Shown here: positions 1 through 6,078 of the stretch, piece after piece
Position numbering within the stretch: the first letter of the stretch is position 1
How the letters are laid out: each line of letters begins with the position of its first letter
Assembly: GCA_900542635.1 (NCBI GenBank)
Contig: UQOJ01000078.1
Span: 1 to 6,586, forward strand
Reading direction: 5' to 3'
Source of the DNA: an uncultured Collinsella sp.
GTDB taxonomy: Bacteria; Actinomycetota; Coriobacteriia; Coriobacteriales; Coriobacteriaceae
Length of the DNA stretch: 6,586 bases
The notes under the pieces: generated by a model
Told to the model about the DNA's origin: nothing
What the model saw: the letters and a program-made list of their open reading frames with translations, nothing else
Database searches by the model: none
Program-made: the position numbers and the translations under genes

Positions 1-15
1 AGCGGGTGGTTTAAA

Positions 16-36
16 GCTGGCCGCTGCGCGGCCAGC
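16..36. repeat. Perfect inverted repeat (9-bp stem, 3-nt loop) beyond the operon terminator
   Basis: GCTGGCCGC (16-24) and GCGGCCAGC (28-36) are exact reverse complements around the loop TGC. The register CCGCTG (21-26) with CAGCGG (33-38) gives an alternative shorter stem. Read on the minus strand the stem is followed by TTTAAACC, a poor U-tract; read on the plus strand no T-run follows. It could be a weak backup terminator for the minus-strand operon, part of a terminator for a gene left of the window, or a REP-like palindrome. The sequence alone does not decide. The rest of 1-50 holds nothing recognisable. Confidence 0.5.
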
Positions 37-50
37 GGACTAAAGTCTTG

Positions 51-81
51 AAAAAAAAGAGGGCCGGCACAATGCCGGCCC
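51..81 (-). terminator. Rho-independent terminator of the sigma-factor operon
   Basis: GGGCCGGCA (61-69) pairs perfectly with TGCCGGCCC (73-81) around the loop CAA, a 9-bp GC-rich stem. On the minus strand the stem is followed by CTC and then an uninterrupted run of T (complement of A at 51-58). This is a textbook intrinsic terminator. It sits about 50 nt downstream of the stop codon of the AI-2E-family gene and ends the minus-strand transcription unit. The stretch 82-132 between stop and stem shows nothing else. Confidence 0.93.
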
Positions 82-132
82 TTCAGCGAAATTGCATGTT
101 AGCGCGTATGAATATTAATCCGAATTACCCCG

Positions 133-1542
133 CTAGTTGTCATCATCGTCCATGGAGCCGTCGATGCCGGTTTTGGTGTCGTCATCCGTGTTGGAATCGT
201 CATCCTTAGCGAAGGGGTTCTTGAAGAAGCCCGTCGCATCGGGCTGCAGACCAGAGAGCTTGATCCAGGGATTATCGAGATCGGGCTTGGGCATGGCCTT
301 GGCCTCGGGCGCAGTCTCGTTACCGATAAGCTCAGACTCGTAGATGAAGGTGTCGTCGCCGAGCGCGTCGTAGGCGGCGACCGGGTTGCCATCGCCATCG
401 CGGTACGGCGTGCCCTTAAACACGGCACCGTCATAGGCCACAAGCTGTCGGCGGGTCTCATTCTCGAAGTAGTACACGAAGATACCCTTGAGGGCCGCAC
501 AAAGCGGGATGGCAATAATCATACCGATGGGGCCCATGAGTGCCGAGCCAATAACGAGCGCCGTGAGGCTCATGATGGGATGCACCTGCACCGAGCTCTG
601 CATGACCTTAGGCGAAATCACGTTATCGGTGACGTTTTGCGCGACCATCGTCACGACGAGCGTCCATAACGCCAACATGGGGCTGAACATGAAACCGAGC
701 ACTGTGGCGATTGCTGCGCTCACCCAAGGACCGACGACTGGAACCAAATGCATGATGCCGGTAAAGATAGCCATGAGCGCCGCATACGGATGGCCGATGA
801 TCATAAAACCGATAAAGGCGAGGAAACCACCGCAGATGGACGTCACGACCATACCGCGCATGTAGCCGCCGACAGAGCGAGAAAGGATGGCGACCATAAA
901 GCGGTACGAGGTCTCCTTCTCCTGACCGATGATGGTGCAAATCTCGTGGTGCATGCGAGGGTAGTCGCAGGCCATCCAGTACGCAAGCACCAGACCAAGG
1001 AAGATCACGAACAACTGCGAGGCCGTATTGGTGATGAGCGGGAACACACCGCGGCCAAGCTCGGCAGCGATCTGAGACACGTACTTCGATGCCACGGTAA
1101 CAAGCGACGAAAGATTATCGTCCAAATACTCCTTGAGCGGCGTGTTGTTGAGCGTCTTGGCATGCGAGATCATCTCGTTGAGATCGCCACCAGCAACACG
1201 AAGCTGCTCGGGCAGGCGGCTCAGGACTTCCATGATCTGGCCAAAGAGAATCGGCGACAAGATGCAAACGACACCGACGAGCACGGCAACAACAACAATA
1301 AGCGCGATAAGCGAACCGATGCCGCGATTCACGCCATGGTGCTCGAGCCAGTTGGTGATCGGGGACATCACAAAGGCAATGATGGAACCAACAGCGAGAA
1401 ACTCGATAACCGGCGCCAGGATGCCCATAAGGTTAAAGATGACAGCAGCAATAACAATGCAGCCGACAACAGCCCAAATGCGCAGCGTCAGAACGCGGGT
1501 GTCGCGCAGCACGCGATCGGTTTGTTGGGGGTGCTCACTCAT
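133..1542 (-). CDS. AI-2E/PerM-family transporter with long acidic C-terminal tail
   Basis: A 469-residue polytopic inner-membrane protein of the AI-2E exporter/PerM family. These proteins are thought to move small solutes or signals, and some members act as cation/proton antiporters; the substrate here is unknown. Hydrophobic segments lie near residues 20-60, 76-100, 168-192, 231-305 and 322-357. Family signatures are visible: HLVPVVGPW (265-273), DNVISPKVM (306-314) and GPIGMIIAIP (337-346). The usual family core ends near residue 360; here about 110 hydrophilic residues follow, ending in Asp-rich clusters (DDDSNTDDD from 447, DDDDN at the terminus). The ATG at 1542 overlaps the sigma-factor stop as ATGA, and its only Shine-Dalgarno-like GGAG is about 13 nt away, so translation is probably coupled to the sigma gene. 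It is the last gene before the terminator. Family assignment is firm; the link to the sigma factor is inferred from position. Confidence 0.93.
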   Translation of the reverse strand: MSEHPQQTDRVLRDTRVLTLRIWAVVGCIVIAAVIFNLMGILAPVIEFLAVGSIIAFVMSPITNWLEHHGVNRGIGSLIALIVVVAVLVGVVCILSPILFGQIMEVLSRLPEQLRVAGGDLNEMISHAKTLNNTPLKEYLDDNLSSLVTVASKYVSQIAAELGRGVFPLITNTASQLFVIFLGLVLAYWMACDYPRMHHEICTIIGQEKETSYRFMVAILSRSVGGYMRGMVVTSICGGFLAFIGFMIIGHPYAALMAIFTGIMHLVPVVGPWVSAAIATVLGFMFSPMLALWTLVVTMVAQNVTDNVISPKVMQSSVQVHPIMSLTALVIGSALMGPIGMIIAIPLCAALKGIFVYYFENETRRQLVAYDGAVFKGTPYRDGDGNPVAAYDALGDDTFIYESELIGNETAPEAKAMPKPDLDNPWIKLSGLQPDATGFFKNPFAKDDDSNTDDDTKTGIDGSMDDDDN

Positions 1543-2330
1543 GAACGAATCATCACTCCGTCGGGGTCGATCTTGTCCTGAATCTTCTTAAGCGTGCGGC
1601 GCAGCAGACGCGAGACCTGCACCTGCGAGATGCCCAGCTTCTTGGCAATCTCGATCTGGGTCATGCCCTTCACAAAGCGCAGCTCGATCACCTCGCGCTC
1701 GCGCGGCGAGAAATCGCGGATGGCTTCCTCGATCACCAGGCGGTCATCGGTAAAGTCGAGCTCGTTGTCATCGTCGGCGTAACGGTCGAGAATCGAGGGC
1801 GCATCGTCGGAATCGGACGCACCAGGAGCCTCGATGGGCACCGAGGTATAGGCCGAAGACGATTCCATAGCCTCGAGGACCTCATCGACAGTCACATCTA
1901 GATACTCAGCGATCTCCTCAACCTTGGGCGAACGCTGCAGCTCGTTGGTAAGTTTGTCAGTAGCCTGGTTGACCTTGGCCGAGAGCTCCTGCAGACGACG
2001 CGGTACGCGCACACTCCAGCCCTTGTCGCGAAAATGGCGTTTGATCTCGCCCAAGATAGTGGGTGTCGCAAACGTCGTGAACTCGAGTCCGCGCTCGGGA
2101 TCAAAACGGTCGATAGCCTTGAGCAAGCCCAGATAGCCGACCTGCATGAGGTCGTCGAGCGGCTCGCCGCGATTCTTAAATTTGTTGGCAAGAAACCTTA
2201 CCAGGTTCATATGGGACATGACGAGCTGCTCACGGGCGTCCGGATCACCGGTCTCCTTGTAACGACGAAACAGCTCGCGGGTTTTCTCCTTGTCCCAAGC
2301 GGTCTTGCCGCTCCGGGAACGTTCGGTCAT
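1539..2330 (-). CDS. sigB: SigB/SigF/SigG-family RNA polymerase sigma factor
   Basis: A 263-residue group 3 sigma-70 factor that directs RNA polymerase to an alternative, probably stress-related promoter set. Region 2 covers roughly residues 33-110, with DDLMQVGYLGLLKAIDRFDP (59-78) and FATPTILGEIKRHFRDKGWS (87-106), followed by VRVPRRLQEL; this pattern is typical of SigB/SigF/SigG. Region 3 follows (about 111-165). An acidic linker (about 166-198, with SDSDD and DDDNE) leads to region 4, where LSPREREV-type sequence (FSPREREVIELRF, 207-219) and the helix-turn-helix MTQIEIAKKLGISQVQVSRL (223-242) are clear. The protein has no cysteine. The ATG at 2330 lies one base after the stop of the putative anti-sigma gene; AAGG about 12 nt upstream is a mediocre ribosome site, so coupling to the upstream gene is likely. 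The symbol sigB reflects family likeness; orthology to the Bacillus stress factor rather than SigF is not proven. Confidence 0.95.
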   Translation of the reverse strand: MTERSRSGKTAWDKEKTRELFRRYKETGDPDAREQLVMSHMNLVRFLANKFKNRGEPLDDLMQVGYLGLLKAIDRFDPERGLEFTTFATPTILGEIKRHFRDKGWSVRVPRRLQELSAKVNQATDKLTNELQRSPKVEEIAEYLDVTVDEVLEAMESSSAYTSVPIEAPGASDSDDAPSILDRYADDDNELDFTDDRLVIEEAIRDFSPREREVIELRFVKGMTQIEIAKKLGISQVQVSRLLRRTLKKIQDKIDPDGVMIRS

Positions 2331-2331
2331 A

Positions 2332-2709
2332 TTAGATATCCGCCTTGAGGTCGAGGGAAAGCGTCAGGGGCGCCGTAGTCTTTTCGTAGGAGTCGCACAC
2401 GCTCGCGAGGATGAGCTCGGCATACACCGCAGCCTGGTCGTCTTCATCGACCGTAGCCTGGTCGCCAAAGGTAATAGTCATGCCAACGTGGGTCTCATCG
2501 ACATCGAATTTGATGGTGATGTCATCACAGTCGACCGCGGTGCAACCAAAGATGAAAGCCTCCTCAGCAGCCATGCGGATGTCCTCGATGCGATCGACAG
2601 ACATAGAGCACAGGGCACCAACGTTGGCTGCCGTCATGCGCACAAGGCGAGCGAGACGCGGGTCACCGGCAACGGTCAGCGTGATAGGGCAGGTTGCTTC
2701 GCTACTCAT
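2332..2709 (-). CDS. Putative anti-sigma factor, degenerate RsbW/SpoIIAB-like (HATPase fold)
   Basis: A 125-residue cytoplasmic protein placed where an anti-sigma kinase of the RsbW/SpoIIAB type is expected, directly upstream of its likely target sigma factor. The segment VDRIEDIRMAAEEAFIFGCT (38-57) resembles the RsbW N-box helix, but the Asn that binds Mg-ATP in the family falls at Phe54; the Glu at 50 remains. No DxGxG (G1) motif is seen: the region around ITFGDQATVDEDDQ (79-92) is short. AELILASVCDSYE (98-110) resembles the C-terminal helix of the fold. RsbW proteins are usually about 140-160 residues, so this one is trimmed. Five cysteines (7, 34, 56, 61, 105) stand out against a Cys-free sigma factor. 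The ATG at 2709 was chosen over an upstream in-frame start because GAGGAG lies 7 nt before it and it overlaps the preceding stop by 8 nt (ATGAGTAG). The anti-sigma role is inference from context and weak motif likeness. Confidence 0.72.
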   Translation of the reverse strand: MSSEATCPITLTVAGDPRLARLVRMTAANVGALCSMSVDRIEDIRMAAEEAFIFGCTAVDCDDITIKFDVDETHVGMTITFGDQATVDEDDQAAVYAELILASVCDSYEKTTAPLTLSLDLKADI

Positions 2710-3289
2710 TGCAGGACTCCTCAAAGGTCTCGGCGGGCGTATAGGTGTAATACTGAGCCGGCTTGGATACAGACTTCTGACCATCAGCGTCGCCCGCGGC
2801 GGCCTCGTCCTCGCCAATTAGGACGCGCTCGGTAGGCTGCTCGGCCTCCGCAGCGGCAGCGGAAAGCTTGCGCTCGGCTTCAACTGCAGGAGCCTTCACC
2901 TTATTGAAGAGCTTCTGCACAGCACCGGCGGCAGAGTCGGTCACGCTCGACACAGCATTGCTGGCCTCGGCCATGCTGCCCGTAACCTCGGAAATGTCCC
3001 GAACCACGGCTTCGACCTCTACGAGATTGGAGGTAAGGGCATCAACTGCCGTCTTGCTCGACTTAAGCAGCGGCTCCATCTGGGCAAGCGCCGGCGTAAG
3101 CTCATCGACAGCGCCATCGAGCTTTGCCACCACAGGCTGAGCCTCGGCGATGGTGTTGTTGAGGTCGTTCACGGTCTTATCGAGCGAGTCGACAACGGCG
3201 CGGGTCTTGCGCAGGGTAAGCGCGAGCTCAACGATGGCCCACACGCCGGCAACAGCGAGCAGCAGCAGGGCGATTTGAATGGGACTCAT
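2702..3289 (-). CDS. DUF948-like membrane-anchored coiled-coil protein
   Basis: A 195-residue protein with one N-terminal membrane helix (about residues 5-24, IQIALLLLAVAGVWAIVELA) followed by a basic stop (RKTR). A long heptad-rich helical region comes next (about 30-150), with repeated hydrophobic spacing such as LDKTVNDLNNTIAEAQPVV, and a charged, Ala/Glu-rich tail ending in YYTYTPAETFEESCNE. This layout matches DUF948 proteins such as Bacillus subtilis YtxG, a member of the SigB general-stress regulon; biochemical function is unknown. With the helix at the extreme N-terminus and the basic stop after it, the bulk could face either side; cytoplasmic placement is likely but unproven. The ATG at 3289 has GGGAGG 5 nt upstream, better supported than the longer in-frame extension. 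The end overlaps the anti-sigma start by 8 nt. It is the first gene of the four-gene sigma block and follows RarA after a 100-nt gap. Confidence 0.78.
   Translation of the reverse strand: MSPIQIALLLLAVAGVWAIVELALTLRKTRAVVDSLDKTVNDLNNTIAEAQPVVAKLDGAVDELTPALAQMEPLLKSSKTAVDALTSNLVEVEAVVRDISEVTGSMAEASNAVSSVTDSAAGAVQKLFNKVKAPAVEAERKLSAAAAEAEQPTERVLIGEDEAAAGDADGQKSVSKPAQYYTYTPAETFEESCNE
2717..2722 (-). promoter_or_regulatory. Ribosome binding site of the putative anti-sigma gene
   Basis: GAGGAG on the minus strand, 7 nt before the ATG at 2709. It lies inside the end of the DUF948-like gene and decides the start: the longer open frame upstream of it encodes an unrelated Arg/Pro-rich stretch typical of a shadow reading. 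Confidence 0.8.
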
Positions 3290-3294
3290 ACAAG

Positions 3295-3300
3295 CCTCCC
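3295..3300 (-). promoter_or_regulatory. Ribosome binding site of the DUF948-like gene
   Basis: GGGAGG on the minus strand, 5 nt before the ATG at 3289. It fixes this start, which puts the hydrophobic anchor right at the N-terminus. Confidence 0.8.
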
Positions 3301-3309
3301 AAAGGAATC

Positions 3310-3339
3310 GATATACAGACGGTTTCCATGGTACCCCAA
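3310..3339 (-). promoter_or_regulatory. Weak candidate promoter for the sigma block
   Basis: On the minus strand TTGGGG (3334-3339) and TATATC (3310-3315) are separated by 18 nt, giving 3 of 6 and 4 of 6 matches to the housekeeping consensus. A start near 3303 would leave a very short leader ending in the GGGAGG site. The 100-nt gap after rarA is the only place in this half of the window where the four-gene block could have its own promoter. No convincing SigB-type pair (GTTT with GGGTA at 12-15 nt) was found, although GGGGTAC (on the minus strand within 3332-3338) is suggestive. Confidence 0.25.
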
Positions 3340-3347
3340 AGGGGACC
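3330..3347. repeat. Imperfect inverted repeat overlapping the candidate -35 of the sigma block
   Basis: GGTACCCC (3330-3337) and GGGGACC (3341-3347) pair around the loop AAA with a single bulged A. No T-run follows on either strand, so it is not a good terminator. Its place in the gap between rarA and the DUF948-like gene, across the candidate -35 element, would suit an operator or an RNA leader structure. No function is demonstrated. Confidence 0.4.
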
Positions 3348-3389
3348 GAACATGCCATGAGCAGCAACGTGGGACAAAATTATCAGCAG

Positions 3390-4739
3390 CTACTTCGGTG
3401 CATTCCCGCTGCGGTCGCGTTCACTTTGCTCTACGCGCCATTCTTCCCAACCGCGGCCGGCAGGCTGCCAGAACGCGCCGCGCTCCAGTCCCTCGGGCAA
3501 ATAGCGCTGATCGACCCAGCCTTCGGGATAATCATGTGGATACTTATACACACCGTATTCATCGCTGCCCGGGCGATGGCGATCGCGCAGATAGCTCGGC
3601 ACCTCGCGAAGCCCACTAGAATGGATATCGGCCAGCGCCGCATCGATCGAAGCCTCGCACGCGTTGGATTTTGGCGCCAAGCACACATAGAGAGCGGCCT
3701 GAGCCAGGTTAATGCGGCACTCGGGATAGCCAATGACCTCGGCAGACTTAAACGCGGCATGTGCCACCAAAAGCGCCTGCGGGTCGGCGTTGCCGACGTC
3801 CTCAGAAGCATGAATCATAATGCGACGGGCGATAAACTTAGGATCCTCCCCTGCATCGATCATGCGCGCGAGCCAATAGATCGTGGCATCGGGGTCGCTA
3901 CCGCGCATGGACTTGATGAACGCACTGATAACGTCGTAGTGCATGTCGCCGTTTTTGTCATACGTAAAGCCGCGACGCGGGTTGGCGATCTTCACGTCAT
4001 CCACGGTGATGGGATATCGCTCCCCCGCCGCGGGCGCTGGCGTTCCCTCGGTATCGGGACGCGTGACGGCAATCTCGCTCGCAAGCTCGAGCGTCGTGAG
4101 CGCCGAGCGCGCATCACCCGCGGCCAGCGTGCAAATGGTCTTAACCGTATCCTCATCGGCCGAGAATTTGCCGTTCAGGCCCTGAGGTGCCTCGAGCGCA
4201 CGCTCGATAAGCATGGCGATATCCTCGTCCTTTAAATGCTCAAGCTCCACGACGCGACCACGTGAGAGCAGCGCCGAGTTGACCTCGAAGTACGGATTCT
4301 CCGTCGTAGCGCCAATCATAATGACGGTACGGTTCTCAACTGCATGCAGCAGGGCATCCTGCTGCGACTTAGAGAAGCGGTGAATCTCATCGATGAATAG
4401 AATGGTGCGGCGGTCGTACGTATTCAGGCGCGTCTTGGCCTCATCAATCACACGACGCAGGTCCTTCACGGTACCCGTGACGGCGCTGACCTCGACAAAC
4501 TCGCTCTTGGTATGGTTGGCGATAATGTGGGCCAGCGTCGTCTTGCCCGTACCGGCAGGCCCGTACAGAATCACGCTCGAAAGCACGTCGTGCTCGATCG
4601 CGGCACGCAGCCATGAACCCTTACCGACGGCCTTTTGCTGGCCCACGTACTCGTCGAGCGAATTGGGGCGCATGCGCACCGCAAGCGGCGCATTCTGAAA
4701 GGAACGCTCGCGCGTCGAAGCAGAAAAAAGGTCGTCCAT
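3390..4739 (-). CDS. rarA: Replication-associated recombination protein A (RarA/MgsA AAA+ ATPase)
   Basis: A 449-residue AAA+ ATPase related to clamp-loader subunits and eukaryotic WRNIP1. The family acts at stalled forks and interacts with SSB and DNA ends. N-terminal LAVRMRPNSLDEYVGQQ (19-35) is the family opening. Walker A is GPAGTGKT (60-67), Walker B is LFIDEIH (114-120), sensor 1 is GATTENP (143-149), and the sensor 2 region is GDARSAL (208-214). The C-terminal half has the RarA-specific tetramerisation sequences: DVISAFIKSMRGSDPDATIY (269-288), IARRIMIHASEDVGNADP (303-320) and the end motif YPHDYPEGWVDQRYLPEG (400-417). Length is normal. The ATG at 4739 gives the usual short leader before the core, with GGGATGG just upstream; an ATG at 4745 (two extra residues) or a TTG at 4757 are possible alternatives. 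It lies 60 nt after the dGTPase gene, which also serves DNA metabolism. Confidence 0.96.
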   Translation of the reverse strand: MDDLFSASTRERSFQNAPLAVRMRPNSLDEYVGQQKAVGKGSWLRAAIEHDVLSSVILYGPAGTGKTTLAHIIANHTKSEFVEVSAVTGTVKDLRRVIDEAKTRLNTYDRRTILFIDEIHRFSKSQQDALLHAVENRTVIMIGATTENPYFEVNSALLSRGRVVELEHLKDEDIAMLIERALEAPQGLNGKFSADEDTVKTICTLAAGDARSALTTLELASEIAVTRPDTEGTPAPAAGERYPITVDDVKIANPRRGFTYDKNGDMHYDVISAFIKSMRGSDPDATIYWLARMIDAGEDPKFIARRIMIHASEDVGNADPQALLVAHAAFKSAEVIGYPECRINLAQAALYVCLAPKSNACEASIDAALADIHSSGLREVPSYLRDRHRPGSDEYGVYKYPHDYPEGWVDQRYLPEGLERGAFWQPAGRGWEEWRVEQSERDRSGNAPK

Positions 4740-4760
4740 AGCCATCCCGTGTATCAATCA

Positions 4761-4770
4761 AAAACGTTTT
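4761..4770. repeat. AAAACGTTTT palindrome in the rarA leader
   Basis: A perfect 10-bp palindrome centred on CG, within TGGAAAACGTTTTTGA on the minus strand. It lies between the candidate -10 at 4779-4784 and the rarA start codon, so it would be near or just after the transcription start. The core resembles operators of LacI/CcpA-type repressors (AAnCGnTT), but the flanks match only partly. Short AT palindromes also occur by chance. Confidence 0.3.
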
Positions 4771-4778
4771 CCACTAAC

Positions 4779-4784
4779 AGTATA
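4779..4784 (-). promoter_or_regulatory. Candidate -10 element (TATACT) for rarA
   Basis: TATACT on the minus strand, 5 of 6 to TATAAT, in an AT-rich 60-nt gap that stands out from the GC-rich surroundings. No good -35 hexamer is seen 16-18 nt upstream, where the end of the dGTPase gene lies, so rarA may have its own weak or activator-dependent promoter in addition to read-through. Confidence 0.35.
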
Positions 4785-4799
4785 CCGAATTAATACGAA

Positions 4800-6047
4800 C
4801 TACCGTTCGTTAATATAGGTACGGTGCGGAAACTCCAGACCAGGGAACAGCTTGCTCGTCAGCTCGCAGAAATAACCGTCCGTCATGCTCGCGATATAAT
4901 CCACCACGGCTTGATCCTTGTCGTCCTGCCAGGCATAGGTGCGATCATAGTAGGAAAGCTGCTGCTCAATGCGCGAAATATGGTGCTTAAAGATGTAAGA
5001 GGACTCGTCGCCACTGTTTAGATCCCGCAGGCAACGGTCGTAGAGCTTTACGAACGCCTCGCGCAGCTCCGCCTCGGAATCGCCTTCGATACCGCCCTTG
5101 CTATAGATCTTCTCGTAGTTCTCGCGCTTGGCTCGGCGAATTTCCTCAAACAGGTCCTCGCTCATCTCGATGCGCGGCTTACCATAGCTGTGCTCAACGA
5201 TATCGATAGAGGCATGCGTGAGGATCCAACTGTTGTAGGCACCACCCCGGCCATCATCAAAAGCGTCGGGCGAAAGCAGGCCCGCCGCGATCGCATCCTG
5301 ACGGTCACGACCGACGTAGGCAAGAATATCCGAGATGCGAACGACGCAGCCCTCGAGCGTCATGGGACGCAGATGCTCAATTGCGCTATAGCCCGTGGCA
5401 ATGCAATCCTCAACCGTCTGGTCAAACTGGTCAAAGGAGCCCATGTCCGAGAGCTCAAACACACGCTGCTCGTACTCGCCGTTATGGCATAGCACGCCGT
5501 CGAGCGTCTGGAGCGACACGTTGCGGCCATACAACGCGTCGAGCACGCGGACCGACTGCACGTTATGGAAAAAATAACGCCCCGTACGCTCGTGATAGAT
5601 ATCGTTGAGGAAGCGCTCGCCGGAATGGCCGAAAGGCGTGTGTCCCAAGTCGTGGCCCAGGCCAATCGCCTCGATCAGATCGCAATTGAGCCCCAGGGCG
5701 CGACCGATATCGCGCGCAATGCGCGAGACAAGCTGCACGTGCAAACCGCGGCGTGACAGATCGTCATTGCTACGAAAGCTAAAGACCTGCGTTTTGCCCG
5801 CATACCGGGTGTAAGCCGGAAGATGAAGTATCTTTTCGGTATCGCGCATAAACGCCGGACGCATAAGCGTGCCTTTGTCGGTAGTGCGATCAATACGACG
5901 AATGACCTGATCATCGTTGCAACGATACGGGTTGACATAGCCCGAAGCACGATCGGCGGCAATGCGCTCGACAAGCTCGGGCGACAACGCTGAGGGAATA
6001 CGGTCCATGCGCGCCTTAATGACGGCCGTTTCTTGATTAGATTCCAT
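4800..6047 (-). CDS. dgt: dGTPase-like HD-domain deoxynucleoside triphosphate triphosphohydrolase
   Basis: A 415-residue HD-superfamily enzyme of the dGTPase family, which cleaves dNTPs (classically dGTP) to deoxynucleoside and tripolyphosphate in the cytoplasm and so tunes dNTP pools. The metal-binding set is complete: His103 (GLHVQLVSRIARDIG), His132-Asp133 (GLGHDLGHTPFGHSGE) and Asp240 (VVRISDILAYVGRD). The family opening is also present, with RPAFMRDTEKILHLPAYTR (63-81) and KTQVFSF (85-91). Substrate preference cannot be read from sequence. The C-terminal part (about 290-415) is helical and less conserved. The ATG at 6047 was chosen because AAGGAG lies 6 nt upstream; the nine residues of the longer frame begin at a TTG and include that ribosome site. 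It starts 31 nt after the prepilin peptidase stop and is followed by rarA, so co-transcription is plausible. Confidence 0.93.
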   Translation of the reverse strand: MESNQETAVIKARMDRIPSALSPELVERIAADRASGYVNPYRCNDDQVIRRIDRTTDKGTLMRPAFMRDTEKILHLPAYTRYAGKTQVFSFRSNDDLSRRGLHVQLVSRIARDIGRALGLNCDLIEAIGLGHDLGHTPFGHSGERFLNDIYHERTGRYFFHNVQSVRVLDALYGRNVSLQTLDGVLCHNGEYEQRVFELSDMGSFDQFDQTVEDCIATGYSAIEHLRPMTLEGCVVRISDILAYVGRDRQDAIAAGLLSPDAFDDGRGGAYNSWILTHASIDIVEHSYGKPRIEMSEDLFEEIRRAKRENYEKIYSKGGIEGDSEAELREAFVKLYDRCLRDLNSGDESSYIFKHHISRIEQQLSYYDRTYAWQDDKDQAVVDYIASMTDGYFCELTSKLFPGLEFPHRTYINER

Positions 6048-6053
6048 GGCATG

Positions 6054-6059
6054 CTCCTT
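6054..6059 (-). promoter_or_regulatory. Ribosome binding site of the dGTPase-like gene
   Basis: AAGGAG on the minus strand, 6 nt before the ATG at 6047. It decides the start against the TTG at 6074. Confidence 0.85.
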
Positions 6060-6078
6060 AAGAAGGATGCGCAATCGG

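Noticed and set aside
133..213. Asp-rich end of the AI-2E-family protein considered as a frameshifted tail
   Set aside because: The frame is continuous with the conserved core, acidic residues start well before, and the stop is followed by a proper terminator, so the tail is probably genuine.
748..1581. Long plus-strand open frame opposite the AI-2E-family gene
   Set aside because: Its translation is His/Arg/Asp-rich with no recognisable domain and is the mirror of a clear membrane-protein gene; it has no ribosome site or context.
2710..2817. N-terminal extension of the anti-sigma candidate
   Set aside because: The extra 36 residues are Arg/Pro/Ser-rich and overlap the coding end of the DUF948-like gene; the ATG at 2709 has a strong ribosome site at the right distance.
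3330..3347. Inverted repeat considered as a rarA terminator
   Set aside because: On the minus strand the stem is followed by ATGGAAACC, with no T-run, so intrinsic termination is unlikely.
3290..3367. N-terminal extension of the DUF948-like protein
   Set aside because: The ATG at 3289 with GGGAGG upstream places the membrane helix at the N-terminus; the extension covers the ribosome site and the inverted repeat.
3279..4235. Long plus-strand open frame opposite rarA
   Set aside because: It is fully antisense to conserved RarA motifs and reads as Arg/Ile-rich low-likeness sequence; high GC makes such shadows common.
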